A stretch of 22,634 nt of DNA, taken from IMG/VR virus record IMGVR_UViG_3300006789_000189, positions 1 to 22,634 of that record; one strand, 5' to 3'. The translations under genes and the position numbers were made by a program. The notes under the pieces were generated by a model that saw only the letters and a program-made list of their open reading frames with translations, did not search any database and was not told the DNA's origin. Source of the stretch: a virus. Shown piece after piece: positions 1-7,924 of this stretch; the stretch's first letter is position 1; each line of letters begins with the position of its first letter.

Positions 1-47
1 GGTACTCTCTCTTCCGGTAAAAATTTACGATAGGAATTTTCTCCCAC

Positions 48-140
48 TGTCCACCTAGCTTGTATTTTATCGCGCGCGTGTTTTATTAAATACAAGTGGA
101 CATAACTACAATAATTAATAATTAACTGGACAGCTGGACA
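48..140. other. candidate packaging (cos/pac) or terminase-binding region
   Basis: This non-coding stretch in front of the small terminase gene carries a repeated heptamer, TGTCCAC, at 48-54 and, inverted, GTGGACA at 96-102. Two further TGGACA copies follow at 127-132 and 135-140. The first two copies flank an inverted repeat, CTTGTATTT (59-67) and AAATACAAG (88-96), whose loop holds a run of alternating C and G (71-78) that stands out in AT-rich DNA. Two more TGTCCAC copies lie inside the small terminase gene at 195-201 and 300-306. In lambda-type phages the small terminase binds repeats beside its own gene, so a packaging role is the natural guess. Regulation of the terminase genes is an alternative. 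Confidence 0.4.
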
Positions 141-145
141 TTTGT

Positions 146-619
146 ATGGATCTTTCGGGGATGACTCACGCACAACTTGGTGCTCACTATAACGTGTCCA
201 CTAAAGCAATTCAACGCTGGAAAAAGAAGGGCGTTAATGTTTACGATGAGAACGAAGTTGCAAACCATTCTAGGAGTTCGACGGCAATATCCCATGATGT
301 GTCCACATCATCTATACATGAACAGATAGCTAATGCCACAACTTATGATCAAGCCAGATTTATCAAGACTAAAGTTGAAGCCGCTAAAGCTCAACATATG
401 CTTGAAGTTGCTGAAGGTCTTTACATAAAGAATACAGAAGTTAAAGAGGCCACTATTAGAATCTTATCTATTTTAAAAGCCGGTATGCAAAAGCTTGAGT
501 CTGATTTACCGAATAAGCTTTATGGGTTAGATGCGGCTGATATACAAAAAGAGATAAGAGCGGCGACTAATACACTACTTACTCAATTTAGCGAAATAGC
601 ACAGGAAGAATTTAATTGA
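146..619 (+). CDS. phage terminase small subunit
   Basis: A 157-residue protein whose N-terminus looks like a helix-turn-helix (roughly residues 9-30, with the recognition-helix-like stretch STKAIQRWKKKGV), followed by a long helical C-terminal part. The size, the DNA-binding N-terminus and the position directly before the GpA-like large terminase identify it as the small subunit (Nu1-like), which would recognise viral DNA and recruit the ATPase/nuclease to start packaging. The ATG at 146 has only a weak ribosome site. An in-frame ATG at 161 is possible, with CGGGG too close upstream. The stop overlaps the TTG start of the next gene. The reading frame contains two TGTCCAC motifs and an 18-bp near-palindrome at 294-311. 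Confidence 0.75.
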   Translation: MDLSGMTHAQLGAHYNVSTKAIQRWKKKGVNVYDENEVANHSRSSTAISHDVSTSSIHEQIANATTYDQARFIKTKVEAAKAQHMLEVAEGLYIKNTEVKEATIRILSILKAGMQKLESDLPNKLYGLDAADIQKEIRAATNTLLTQFSEIAQEEFN

Positions 620-2355
620 ATCCAGTATATGAAGCCTTTACTGAAGTTATGCGCCCAGGCTCTGAGTTATCAATCGGTGAATGGTTTAGTGAACATGTTA
701 AGGTTGTTGATTCTCCGCACGGTGCAAACTATGATATTAATCAAACTCCCTGGTTTAAGGAAATAGCTGAAGCTGTAGCCGACAACTCTAACGACGAAAT
801 TATAATAGTTGCCCCTGTTGGCTCAGGTAAGACAGCTTTTTTTGAGGCTCTTATCCATTGGATCACCGCGGAAGAACCTGGCTTTACTTTGGTGGCTATG
901 CAGACAGAACAGGACGCCAAGGATCTTTGGGAGACTCGATTAAGTAAGGCGATGCAGCTTTGCCAGCCTATAAATAACCTATGGCCGAAAGACAGAAACG
1001 CTATTAGAAAGGGAGCTGTTATATTTCCTCACATGTCTCTATTAATGGGCGGCGCTAACCTATCACATTTACAATCTAAATCTTGTCGTTGGGTTATCGG
1101 TGATGAGGTATGGTTGTGGAAGTCGGGAATGATAGCTGAGGCCCGCGGTCGTACTCATGACCGGTGGAACGCAAGACTTATCTTTGTTAGTCAAGGAGGT
1201 GATGAAGGAACAGATTGGGATAAGGCATTTTTAGAAACTAATCAGTGTCATTATAGTTGGGAGTGTGAAGAGTGCGGAAAGTTCAATAAATGGAGTCACT
1301 CAAATATACGCTATGAAAAGATACGTGATGAAGATGACCAGTATGACTTTGAAGCCATAAAGAAAAGTGTTTATATGGAATGTCCTCACTGTGAAGCAAA
1401 GTATAAAGACGATGCTACAACGAGACGGAGACTATCAGTAAACAGTAAATACATAGCAGAGAACGAAAAAGCTTTAAAGGTTAATAAGGGATTTACATAT
1501 ACTGATTATGCCGTTTGGTGGAAGCCTTGGAGCAAGTTAGTATTGAGGTGGATTGAAGCAGCTGACGAAATGAAGCGCGGATATATAGACCCAATGAAGA
1601 AGCTAAAACAAAAGAGACTTGCGGAGTTTTGGAAAGATGATTTTGGTGATGTTAAAATTAAACTGATAGCGTCAGACTACAAGAAAACTGACTTTCTTTC
1701 CGGGGAATTGTGGGAGGGTGAAATGTATCGTGTTATTACTGTTGACGTCCAGCGTGATCATTATTGGGTTGTATTGCGAACCTGGAAGGCCGACGGGACA
1801 AGCCGACTAATCTATGAGGGGAAAGTATTAACTGATGAAGTTATTCGAGACATTCAGTTAATGTATAAGGTTCAAGATAAGTTTGTTTTTATGGATGCCC
1901 AATTTGATACAGGCCGGGTTTATGATTACTGTGTTAAATATGGCTGGACTGCTTTACATGGATCGGGTAACGATGGTTTTACGCATACAATAAAGCGCGG
2001 CTCGAAAAAGTTAAGGGTACGAAAATTCTACTCTAAATATGAAATGGCTCAAGCTCCTAATGGTGGCGCGGCCCCTTACATATTTTGGAGTAATGAAAAA
2101 ATTAAAGATGCACTAATGATACTCAGAAGCGGTCAGGGTATGAGCTGGGAAGTGCCAGAAGATATGAGTGAAGATTACAAACATCAAATAGATTCAGAGG
2201 TAAAGCGGGAAGTTATAAACAAAGCTACAGGGCAAGTAACAAAAAGATATGTAAAGATTAAAAAAGACAATCACCTGTTAGATTGTGAGGCTATGCAAGT
2301 TGCAGTGTCAATGATGCTTAATATACTCAAGTCTCCTGAAGAGGAAGTTTTGTAA
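616..2355 (+). CDS. phage terminase large subunit (GpA family)
   Basis: A 579-residue packaging motor protein of the lambda GpA type. It hydrolyses ATP to translocate DNA into the prohead and cuts the DNA with a C-terminal nuclease. A Walker A motif APVGSGKT lies at 66-73, and a Walker B-like stretch ending in GDE lies at 157-164. CxxC pairs at 217/220 and 256/259 look like a zinc knuckle. The C-terminal half has acidic positions typical of the RNase H-like nuclease (D377 in TVDVQRD, D427 in FMDAQFD, and the DNHLLDCE segment at 551-558). The start is TTG at 616, in a TTGA overlap with the previous stop and preceded by AGGAAG at 603-608. The first in-frame ATG (649) would lose 11 residues and has no better ribosome site. 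Confidence 0.93.
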   Translation: MNPVYEAFTEVMRPGSELSIGEWFSEHVKVVDSPHGANYDINQTPWFKEIAEAVADNSNDEIIIVAPVGSGKTAFFEALIHWITAEEPGFTLVAMQTEQDAKDLWETRLSKAMQLCQPINNLWPKDRNAIRKGAVIFPHMSLLMGGANLSHLQSKSCRWVIGDEVWLWKSGMIAEARGRTHDRWNARLIFVSQGGDEGTDWDKAFLETNQCHYSWECEECGKFNKWSHSNIRYEKIRDEDDQYDFEAIKKSVYMECPHCEAKYKDDATTRRRLSVNSKYIAENEKALKVNKGFTYTDYAVWWKPWSKLVLRWIEAADEMKRGYIDPMKKLKQKRLAEFWKDDFGDVKIKLIASDYKKTDFLSGELWEGEMYRVITVDVQRDHYWVVLRTWKADGTSRLIYEGKVLTDEVIRDIQLMYKVQDKFVFMDAQFDTGRVYDYCVKYGWTALHGSGNDGFTHTIKRGSKKLRVRKFYSKYEMAQAPNGGAAPYIFWSNEKIKDALMILRSGQGMSWEVPEDMSEDYKHQIDSEVKREVINKATGQVTKRYVKIKKDNHLLDCEAMQVAVSMMLNILKSPEEEVL

Positions 2356-2385
2356 GTTGACAATTGCTAAAAATTAAAAACTAAG
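2353..2385 (+). promoter_or_regulatory. recurrent GTTGACAAT intergenic element, copy 1
   Basis: Directly at the terminase stop codon begins TAAGTTGACAAT, followed by the A-rich CTAAAAA and TAAAAA blocks and AAGG before the next ATG. TTGACA occupies 2357-2362, and the distance to the start codon at 2395 is 32 bases. Almost the same arrangement recurs at three other gene junctions in the late region. TTGACA equals a consensus -35 box, but no convincing -10 box follows at 16-18 bases, so it is recorded as a regulatory element of unknown mechanism. Confidence 0.5.
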
Positions 2386-2394
2386 GTTAATTAA

Positions 2395-2700
2395 ATGAGT
2401 CTTGGAATACATGACATACGGGCTATAATTCGAGCCTCACAAAGTGACGGCGGAGTCATTCAGGGGAAGTTAACGACAGAGCGAAACGCCTTAGTCCTTG
2501 ATATTGTAGAGAACCCTGAAGCCGGTAAAGAGATTATAAGCGGTTCAGGTAATGGTGTTTCAATGAATGCGTCGGTCACCTATACAAAATCAGACCGTTT
2601 ACAATTTTTAGATAGAGCTTTGTATTATGTTGAAAATGGTATATGGCCTTCTAGTACTTCATGGGCTAGGTTCGGTGGTGGCAATGGGGTGCAATTATGA
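2395..2700 (+). CDS. small head-joining-position protein (gpW-like by position)
   Basis: A 101-residue protein lying between the large terminase and the portal, the slot held by the gpW head-tail joining protein in lambda-like phages. The sequence itself is not diagnostic. A C-terminal helix-like segment (YTKSDRLQFLDRALYYVENG, about residues 63-82) resembles what is seen in such small joining proteins, but I cannot confirm homology. It starts with ATG preceded by AAGG, and its stop overlaps the portal start (ATGA). It is the first gene after copy 1 of the recurrent intergenic element, so it may open a transcription block with the portal and protease. Confidence 0.5.
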   Translation: MSLGIHDIRAIIRASQSDGGVIQGKLTTERNALVLDIVENPEAGKEIISGSGNGVSMNASVTYTKSDRLQFLDRALYYVENGIWPSSTSWARFGGGNGVQL

Positions 2701-4202
2701 GCAGCGGTTTAGTAGATCAATACGGTTACCCGGTATTTGTAGAAAGTAAATTTGCTAAAGCAGCGCAGCAGGGAGTTAATAAACCATTTGAGCGGCAATT
2801 CATTGGTGACATTGACGACCTTATACCATCCTATGACTGGAATACTTTACTTAGTGCTTCCCGGCGTTTATTTACCAATATGGGCATAGTTAAGAGTGCA
2901 ACAATACAAAAAGCGAACTATAGTATCGGGCGTTCATGGAATCCCGTATTCAAGGGCAAAGATAAAGAGTGGGGCAAGTTGGCTGAAGATTGGCTACTTG
3001 AACAGTTCTATCCGGTGTCTGATGTTCGGGGATCTATGTTCGATTTCAAAACAGATTTATATATTGACTCAATTGCCATTGATCGTGATGGGGATTATTT
3101 TATATTACTTACTGAAAGTAAAGACGGCTTTCCACAAACTCAGAGAATACCAGCTCACAGAGTAGGCCAGCGTCAAATAGATGGGGCAGTAATTTCAGGA
3201 CCATTTAAGAAGAAGGGTAACACAATAAAGAACGGTGTTATCTATAATGATGTTGGTCGGCCTATTGCTTATCGCGTTTTAGGTAAAGAAGAAAAAGACG
3301 ATAGAGATATTTCAACGCGAAATCTAATCCATGTTTTCAACCCTAATTGGCACGAACAAGGCCGCGGATTAATGGCGGCTACTCATGCAATTGATAATCT
3401 TTTAAGTTCTGTTAAGTCTGAAGAATACGAACAGATGGCGCAACTAATGTTGTCAAGTATTGGACTAATTGAACATAATGAAATGGGTATGGCCGATGAA
3501 GGTGACCCCGCTAATTTCTTAAGGAATAATACCGATAATGTTGAAAGCGGTTTAACTACTCAAACCTTTTCTGGTGGTTCTGTAAGATACTTTAAGGCTA
3601 ATTCAGGCAGTAAGCTTGAGACCATTAATGTTGACCGTCCGGGTAATGTTTGGGAGTCATACCAAGACAGAGTTGCTCGGCTATTTATTACTGGAATGAA
3701 CTGGAGTTATAGCTTTGTATGGAAGTCAGCAGAGTTGACCGGTACAAGCCAGCGGGCAGAGATTGAGAAAGTTAGGAGGTCTATAGATGATCGTCAGGCT
3801 TTACTTGAACCACCTGCAAGGCGTGTTGTCGGTTATGCAATCGCTAAAGCTCAAAAGCTGGGAATACTACCACCTAATGATGAATGGTGGAAGTGGGGAT
3901 TTACTTTACCGCCTAAGGTTTCTATTGATCCGGGCAAAGATTCTGTTGCTAATCTTAATGAATGGCGAGCAGGAATTAAAAACGTTTCAACTATTCTTTC
4001 TGAGCAAGGTATACAATACGAGGATCATATTCGACAGCGAGCGAATGAAATAGCCGTAAGAAAGAAGATTCAGGAAGAGACAGAAGAAAGAACCGGAATG
4101 CAAATAGATGACCGTGAAATGGCTATGTATACACCTAATGAGATGGCAGAGCCTAAAGAAGATGACCAAGAAGAATCACAACCAACACAGGAAGATAATT
4201 AA
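2697..4202 (+). CDS. phage portal protein (lambda family)
   Basis: A 501-residue protein with the size, gene position and sequence character of lambda-family portal proteins, which form the dodecameric ring at one capsid vertex through which DNA enters and to which the tail connects. Supporting stretches include the N-terminal segment around SRRLFTNMGIVKSATIQ, the DRDGDYFILLTE strand region, and IHVFNPNWHEQGRGLMAATHA-like text in the middle, where portals typically have an R-G-P/L-rich loop. The C-terminus is acidic and low in complexity (many E, D, Q). It overlaps the previous gene by ATGA and ends one base before the protease gene. Confidence 0.9.
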   Translation: MSSGLVDQYGYPVFVESKFAKAAQQGVNKPFERQFIGDIDDLIPSYDWNTLLSASRRLFTNMGIVKSATIQKANYSIGRSWNPVFKGKDKEWGKLAEDWLLEQFYPVSDVRGSMFDFKTDLYIDSIAIDRDGDYFILLTESKDGFPQTQRIPAHRVGQRQIDGAVISGPFKKKGNTIKNGVIYNDVGRPIAYRVLGKEEKDDRDISTRNLIHVFNPNWHEQGRGLMAATHAIDNLLSSVKSEEYEQMAQLMLSSIGLIEHNEMGMADEGDPANFLRNNTDNVESGLTTQTFSGGSVRYFKANSGSKLETINVDRPGNVWESYQDRVARLFITGMNWSYSFVWKSAELTGTSQRAEIEKVRRSIDDRQALLEPPARRVVGYAIAKAQKLGILPPNDEWWKWGFTLPPKVSIDPGKDSVANLNEWRAGIKNVSTILSEQGIQYEDHIRQRANEIAVRKKIQEETEERTGMQIDDREMAMYTPNEMAEPKEDDQEESQPTQEDN

Positions 4203-5003
4203 ATGTACCCCATTATAATGCAGAAAGTATTTTCTGAGCCTTGGCTAATTATACCACAGGCTCATGAGGCAATACAGCAATCTTTACTAAGCCATATTGC
4301 AGCAGCGCCTCAAGTAATGGATAGCTTAGGCAACTCTGGCGAAGGTCACACAGTACAGGCCGGCTCTAATATTGCTTATGTCCAATTATATGGTGTTGTT
4401 GGTAAACACTTGTCAGGTTTAGAAATGGCTTGTGGTGGCTGTAGCTTGGATAAAGTAGCGGCAGAGTTGCAAGCGGCGGCTGATGATCCTTCAATAGATA
4501 AGATCATTCTGGACGTTGACTCACCGGGCGGAACTATTACAGGAGTGCCGGAGTTAGCTCACTTAATAAGAGAGATTAAAGCAAGTAAAGAAATATTTGC
4601 ATTTACAGAAAGAATGATGGGTTCGGCAGCTATGTGGATTGCTTCGGCTTGCTCTGGTATCTTATCAACTCCATCGGCTAAGGTTGGCAGTATTGGCGCT
4701 TATCTGGCTATGGTTGATAACTCCGCCAAGATGGAGAAAGACGGGCAAAAGCTTTTATTATTTGAAGCAGGAGCGCATAAGGCTATAGGGCTTAGACCAC
4801 CGACGGCTGAAGAATCTAAGATGATGCAAGACAGAGTAGAGGCCATTCACGAAGACTTTAAGGCAAGTATTCTTATAGAGCGTCCAAGCGTCCAAGACAG
4901 TACTATGGAAGGACTTGTTTACTCTGGTATAGAAGCTGAAGGTTTAGGCTTAGTTGATGCTGTAGTAATGAGTTTTGATGAAGCACTAAAGGCTATTAGT
5001 TGA
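4203..5003 (+). CDS. S49-family (SppA/ClpP-like) capsid maturation protease
   Basis: A 266-residue serine protease of the S49 signal-peptide-peptidase type, as used by lambda gpC-like proteins to process the prohead. Visible marks are the strand LDVDSPGG (103-110), the nucleophile motif GSAA with Ser141, the following VGSIGAY stretch (161-167), and Lys193 in GAHKAIG. The Ser-Lys spacing of 52 residues matches that of the bacterial SppA Ser/Lys dyad. It likely acts on the scaffold and internal capsid proteins inside the prohead. The ATG follows the portal stop directly, with GGAAG upstream. The gene ends in TGA, which lies inside the TTGACA of the second recurrent intergenic element. Confidence 0.9.
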   Translation: MYPIIMQKVFSEPWLIIPQAHEAIQQSLLSHIAAAPQVMDSLGNSGEGHTVQAGSNIAYVQLYGVVGKHLSGLEMACGGCSLDKVAAELQAAADDPSIDKIILDVDSPGGTITGVPELAHLIREIKASKEIFAFTERMMGSAAMWIASACSGILSTPSAKVGSIGAYLAMVDNSAKMEKDGQKLLLFEAGAHKAIGLRPPTAEESKMMQDRVEAIHEDFKASILIERPSVQDSTMEGLVYSGIEAEGLGLVDAVVMSFDEALKAIS

Positions 5004-5051
5004 CAATTTTAAAATAATGAATAAACATAAAACATAAAAAAGGAATTAAAT
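4998..5051 (+). promoter_or_regulatory. recurrent GTTGACAAT intergenic element, copy 2
   Basis: TTAGTTGACAAT starts at the end of the protease gene, with TTGACA at 5000-5005 overlapping the TGA stop codon. A long A-rich stretch leads to AAGGAA and the ATG at 5052. This copy is the most divergent of the four after the first 12 bases and is about 15 bases longer before the start codon. No good -10 box is seen 16-18 bases downstream. It precedes the scaffold/capsid block, which must be made in large amounts. Confidence 0.45.
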
Positions 5052-5498
5052 ATGTTTTTTAGCAACAAAGATCTTAAGGTTAAGATCGCCTCTCTCGAAG
5101 AGGAAAACAAAGAGTTGAAAGCTCAGGCTGGTTCGCTTGAATCGCTCCAGAGTGACAATGATCGGTTATCTGAAGAATTAGCCACAGCTAGCAGCGCTCT
5201 TGAAGTTGCTAATGCTAAAATTTCAGATCTAGAAAAGGTATCTAGTGAAGCGGCTGACGTGAAAGCTAAAGCTGAAAAGGTAATTGAAGAGCAACCAGCG
5301 AAAGTAGCTGCCGCGGCTTCAGCCACTGTTGCTTCTCTTGGAGTTGATCCAGTTTCTGAAGTTGCCAACGCTGATAGTGTTGAAGGTGTTCAGGTTGATG
5401 AATACGCGTCTTTAGCTAAACAACTTGAGTCTTGTGAATCAGCTTCAGAGCGCGGAAAGATAGCGCAAAAGATGTTACAGATTTTTGAAAATAAATAA
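5052..5498 (+). CDS. coiled-coil scaffold-like protein
   Basis: A 148-residue protein, almost wholly charged and helical. A coiled coil runs from about residue 8 to 80 (ASLEEENKELKAQ onward, with repeated SLESLQSDNDRLSEEL-type heptads), followed by an Ala/Val-rich linker and a short helical C-terminus. Its position between the S49 protease and the major capsid protein is the standard site of a scaffolding protein, which guides shell assembly and is then degraded by the protease. A decoration or capsid-accessory role is the alternative. It is preceded by a strong AAAAAAGGA ribosome site. No enzymatic motif is visible. Confidence 0.6.
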   Translation: MFFSNKDLKVKIASLEEENKELKAQAGSLESLQSDNDRLSEELATASSALEVANAKISDLEKVSSEAADVKAKAEKVIEEQPAKVAAAASATVASLGVDPVSEVANADSVEGVQVDEYASLAKQLESCESASERGKIAQKMLQIFENK

Positions 5499-5522
5499 TA
5501 ATATTTAAAAGGATTAAATAAA

Positions 5523-6452
5523 ATGGCACTAACATTAAACGTACCCGTCTTAATCGCTAAGACACTAGAAGCATACAAACAGAAAGTTCCTATGCTTGGA
5601 GCTATAAGTACAGACTGCAACGACCAAGCAAGCCGTAAAGGTCAGCAGGTAATTGCAAATATTGCTAAGGTTCCAACTGTTGCCGACTTTAACGCTACTC
5701 AAGCAACTAATGCACAAGATGCTAAGACCTTGCTTGAAGATATTCCAGTGACTCTTAACCGCCACCGTGAAAGTGTTATCAAGTGGATTCAGGACGACGT
5801 CGAAAAATCTCAGATTGAGTTACTTAAAGCTATGACCGAGTTAGGCTATGCTATCTCGAAAGATGTTACAGATTACATACTTTCTCAGGCTTTAGCGACT
5901 AACTTTAGTACATCAGTAACTCAAGCAACGCCAGACCGTGCAACTCTTAGAGAAATTACCTCAGCCATGAATGCTAATGGTGCTGGTGATGTTCGTTATG
6001 GTATTGTGAACAGTGATGTTTATGATGATTTAGATAATGATCCTGAAATCACTTCAAGTGACTTCTCTGGTCAGTTACAAGGCGCTAATCCTTGGGGTAC
6101 TCTCGCGAATATCTCAGGCTTTACAAATATCTGGGAATACCCGGACACTCCAGCCAATGGCGAAAACATGACCGGTGTTTTCTTTGATCCGACGGCTTTT
6201 GTTTTGTCTTCTCGTCCTATGGTTCTAAATCAAAACATGGCTTCAGCTCTTGGTATTCCTCTCCAGTCTAAAGTTGATGTTGTTTCAGATCCTACTACCG
6301 GCATGACTTTCACCGCTTTCACTTGGCAGAGTAATACTAGCTTTGATATCTATACAAAGCTTGTTGTTCTCTATGGTGTTTCAGCTGGTAAAGCTACAGG
6401 CAGTGCTGGTGACCTTACTGACTTCGGCGGATGTCTTCTTAAAAGCGTTTAA
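5523..6452 (+). CDS. major capsid protein
   Basis: A 309-residue protein in the major capsid position, directly after the scaffold candidate and with an AAAAGGATT ribosome site. The content fits a coat protein: an N-terminal helical segment, a middle stretch with ESVIKWIQDDVEKSQIELLK, a typical RYGIVNSDVYDDL-like strand-helix segment, and a C-terminal part rich in G, T and aromatic residues (TFTAFTWQSN). Length and composition agree with an HK97-like fold without a large N-terminal delta domain, consistent with a separate scaffold gene. Family assignment rests on position and general character, not on a signature motif. Confidence 0.75.
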   Translation: MALTLNVPVLIAKTLEAYKQKVPMLGAISTDCNDQASRKGQQVIANIAKVPTVADFNATQATNAQDAKTLLEDIPVTLNRHRESVIKWIQDDVEKSQIELLKAMTELGYAISKDVTDYILSQALATNFSTSVTQATPDRATLREITSAMNANGAGDVRYGIVNSDVYDDLDNDPEITSSDFSGQLQGANPWGTLANISGFTNIWEYPDTPANGENMTGVFFDPTAFVLSSRPMVLNQNMASALGIPLQSKVDVVSDPTTGMTFTAFTWQSNTSFDIYTKLVVLYGVSAGKATGSAGDLTDFGGCLLKSV

Positions 6453-6462
6453 GGAGTAGGTT

Positions 6463-6750
6463 ATGAATCGTCATATTATAATTGGATTCAAGAAAGGAGC
6501 TTCTTTTAAAAGTGATCTAGGTGATGTTATTGGCATTGCCGAGAATCTTAAAGAAGCTAAAGCCCAAGCGGCCAAAGCCATAAAGGCCAAAGATTCTAAA
6601 GTTGAGTATTGTACAATAGTTAACGGAAAGAAGCCTTGCGCTAAAGTTGGCAATAGATCTAATGTTAAATCATCCGTTAAGGTTGTCGGCATTGAGGTCA
6701 TGAAAGCTGAACAGACTAAAGCTAAAGTGGCTGAAGCTAAAAAGAAATAA
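6463..6750 (+). CDS. small Lys/Ala-rich protein downstream of the capsid gene
   Basis: A 95-residue basic protein of unrecognised family. It has a short strand-like start (MNRHIIIGFKKG), an Ala/Lys-rich helix (about residues 28-43) and a strongly basic C-terminus ending in AKVAEAKKK. It follows the capsid gene by 10 bases with a good AAGGAG ribosome site and is followed at once by a strong terminator, so it is probably co-expressed at high level with the capsid. A capsid-bound, DNA-interacting or decoration role is conceivable but unsupported by any motif. Confidence 0.6.
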   Translation: MNRHIIIGFKKGASFKSDLGDVIGIAENLKEAKAQAAKAIKAKDSKVEYCTIVNGKKPCAKVGNRSNVKSSVKVVGIEVMKAEQTKAKVAEAKKK

Positions 6751-6775
6751 GAGCCAACCTCCTTTGGTTAGTTTG

Positions 6776-6811
6776 AGCCCTTTTAAGTTAATTCTTAGAA
6801 GGGCTTTTTTT
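6776..6811 (+). terminator. rho-independent terminator after the capsid block
   Basis: AGCCCTTTTAAG (6776-6787) pairs with CTTAGAAGGGCT (6794-6805) over 12 positions with one G-U pair. The loop is TTAATT, and the hairpin runs straight into seven T residues. This is a textbook intrinsic terminator in the rightward sense. It stands between the capsid genes and the head-completion/tail genes, so it should limit read-through and raise capsid-to-tail expression. Confidence 0.9.
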
Positions 6812-6825
6812 ATAAGGTGAATATT

Positions 6826-7161
6826 ATGAATATGTTAAATGACTTTTTAAGCGCTGGATTAACAGAGGTTATGCCAATTATAGGCAATGACAAAACCTTG
6901 ACTTATGAAGGGGATGACATTCAGGGCGTTTTTAATGAGAAACAACTTGGTAGTGAATTAGACTTTGCCGGCAAGCTTGTCACTCATGAAACGAGCTTTT
7001 TAGTACCTCAGAATCTAATAGATGCAGCTGGTATTACATTTAGTAAAGATAATCAATGTACTGTAGATGGACGAACTTGGAAGATTGCAAGGATTATAGA
7101 TGGTCCAGTTTCAACTACTCTAATGTTAGAGGACCCCAATGCCACAAAAGTACCACTCTAA
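6826..7161 (+). CDS. head-tail connector-position protein, unrecognised
   Basis: A 111-residue protein right after the terminator. I chose the ATG at 6826 because AAGGTG ends six bases upstream. The frame is open to an in-frame GTG at 6817, but that codon lies inside this ribosome site. The C-terminal half (CTVDGRTWKIARIIDGPVSTTLMLEDPN) resembles the beta-rich ends of small head-closure or stopper-type proteins, and the gene lies between capsid and tail-completion genes. Function is inferred from position only. Its end overlaps the start of the next gene by 23 bases. Confidence 0.6.
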   Translation: MNMLNDFLSAGLTEVMPIIGNDKTLTYEGDDIQGVFNEKQLGSELDFAGKLVTHETSFLVPQNLIDAAGITFSKDNQCTVDGRTWKIARIIDGPVSTTLMLEDPNATKVPL

Positions 7162-7924
7162 AATAAATATAAATGACCTTGAATTGTCTAAAGAGTTTAG
7201 GCAGTTTGATAGGGGAATCCAGCGACTAATAAAAGAGACTGAAAAGGATTCTAAAGAGGTTTTGATTTCTCAGGCTCGCTTGTTTTGTGTTGATTTGGTA
7301 CATGTTACACAGCCGTGGGGAAGGGGTAAGAAAGCCCAAAGATTAGGGCAAGGGGCGGTCAGTAGAGATATAAACAAAGTTTACTTGACTGAAAGCGATT
7401 TGTATGGATTGATTAAGCAGCACAGCATAGACCAGGCGAAAGCATTTTATTACAATGTCAAGAATGGTAATTTTGATGAGGCTGACAAGATAGCTAGAAC
7501 TGTAAATATAGACATAAGTCATTTTGACGGAGGGAGAAAACACAGAAATTCAAGAAATAATAGAGGGAGAGTATCGCCTGGTGTTCGTGGAACTTTCTCA
7601 CCTAAAAAAGATTTAGATAAATATACCAATGAAGTTAAAAACCGTGTTGGCTTTGCCAAATCTGGTTGGTCAGATTGTGCTAAAGAGCTTGGAGGTACAA
7701 GAGGTATACCGGCATGGATTAAAAACCAAGGTGGTGATATGGGACAAGTTAAGAAGAAATTTGTAGGTAGTTCGCTTGAAATAATACTAATTAACAAGGT
7801 TAAGTATATCGGTAAGCTTGTTGACAATTACCATATTAAAAAGGCGGCTGGCTCAAGAGCCAGAGCAATAGAGCGCCTAATTAAAAAGGTTGTAGAGATT
7901 AACGCTAAGAAGAGTTTGGAATAA
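7139..7924 (+). CDS. minor tail / head-completion protein, unrecognised
   Basis: A 261-residue basic protein (many K and R) with helical N- and C-terminal parts and a Gly/Arg/Asn-rich centre (GGRKHRNSRNNRGRV, about residues 131-145). The position between the connector-like and tail-terminator-like genes corresponds to the tail-completion or gpZ-like minor tail slot of lambdoid phages. The ATG at 7139 is used despite the 23-base overlap because GAGGA sits six bases upstream. The gene contains another GTTGACAAT at 7820, about 100 bases before the next gene, without the full A-rich continuation. Confidence 0.55.
   Translation: MPQKYHSKININDLELSKEFRQFDRGIQRLIKETEKDSKEVLISQARLFCVDLVHVTQPWGRGKKAQRLGQGAVSRDINKVYLTESDLYGLIKQHSIDQAKAFYYNVKNGNFDEADKIARTVNIDISHFDGGRKHRNSRNNRGRVSPGVRGTFSPKKDLDKYTNEVKNRVGFAKSGWSDCAKELGGTRGIPAWIKNQGGDMGQVKKKFVGSSLEIILINKVKYIGKLVDNYHIKKAAGSRARAIERLIKKVVEINAKKSLE

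Noticed and set aside
60-91. Possible promoter TTGTAT ... TTATTA before the small terminase gene
   Set aside because: Both boxes are poor matches and coincide with the inverted repeat of the candidate packaging site.
7820-7845. GTTGACAAT within the minor tail gene, about 100 bases before the next gene
   Set aside because: It has a partial A-rich continuation but is in coding sequence (V-D-N-Y) and not at a gene junction, so it is not counted as a fifth copy of the element.
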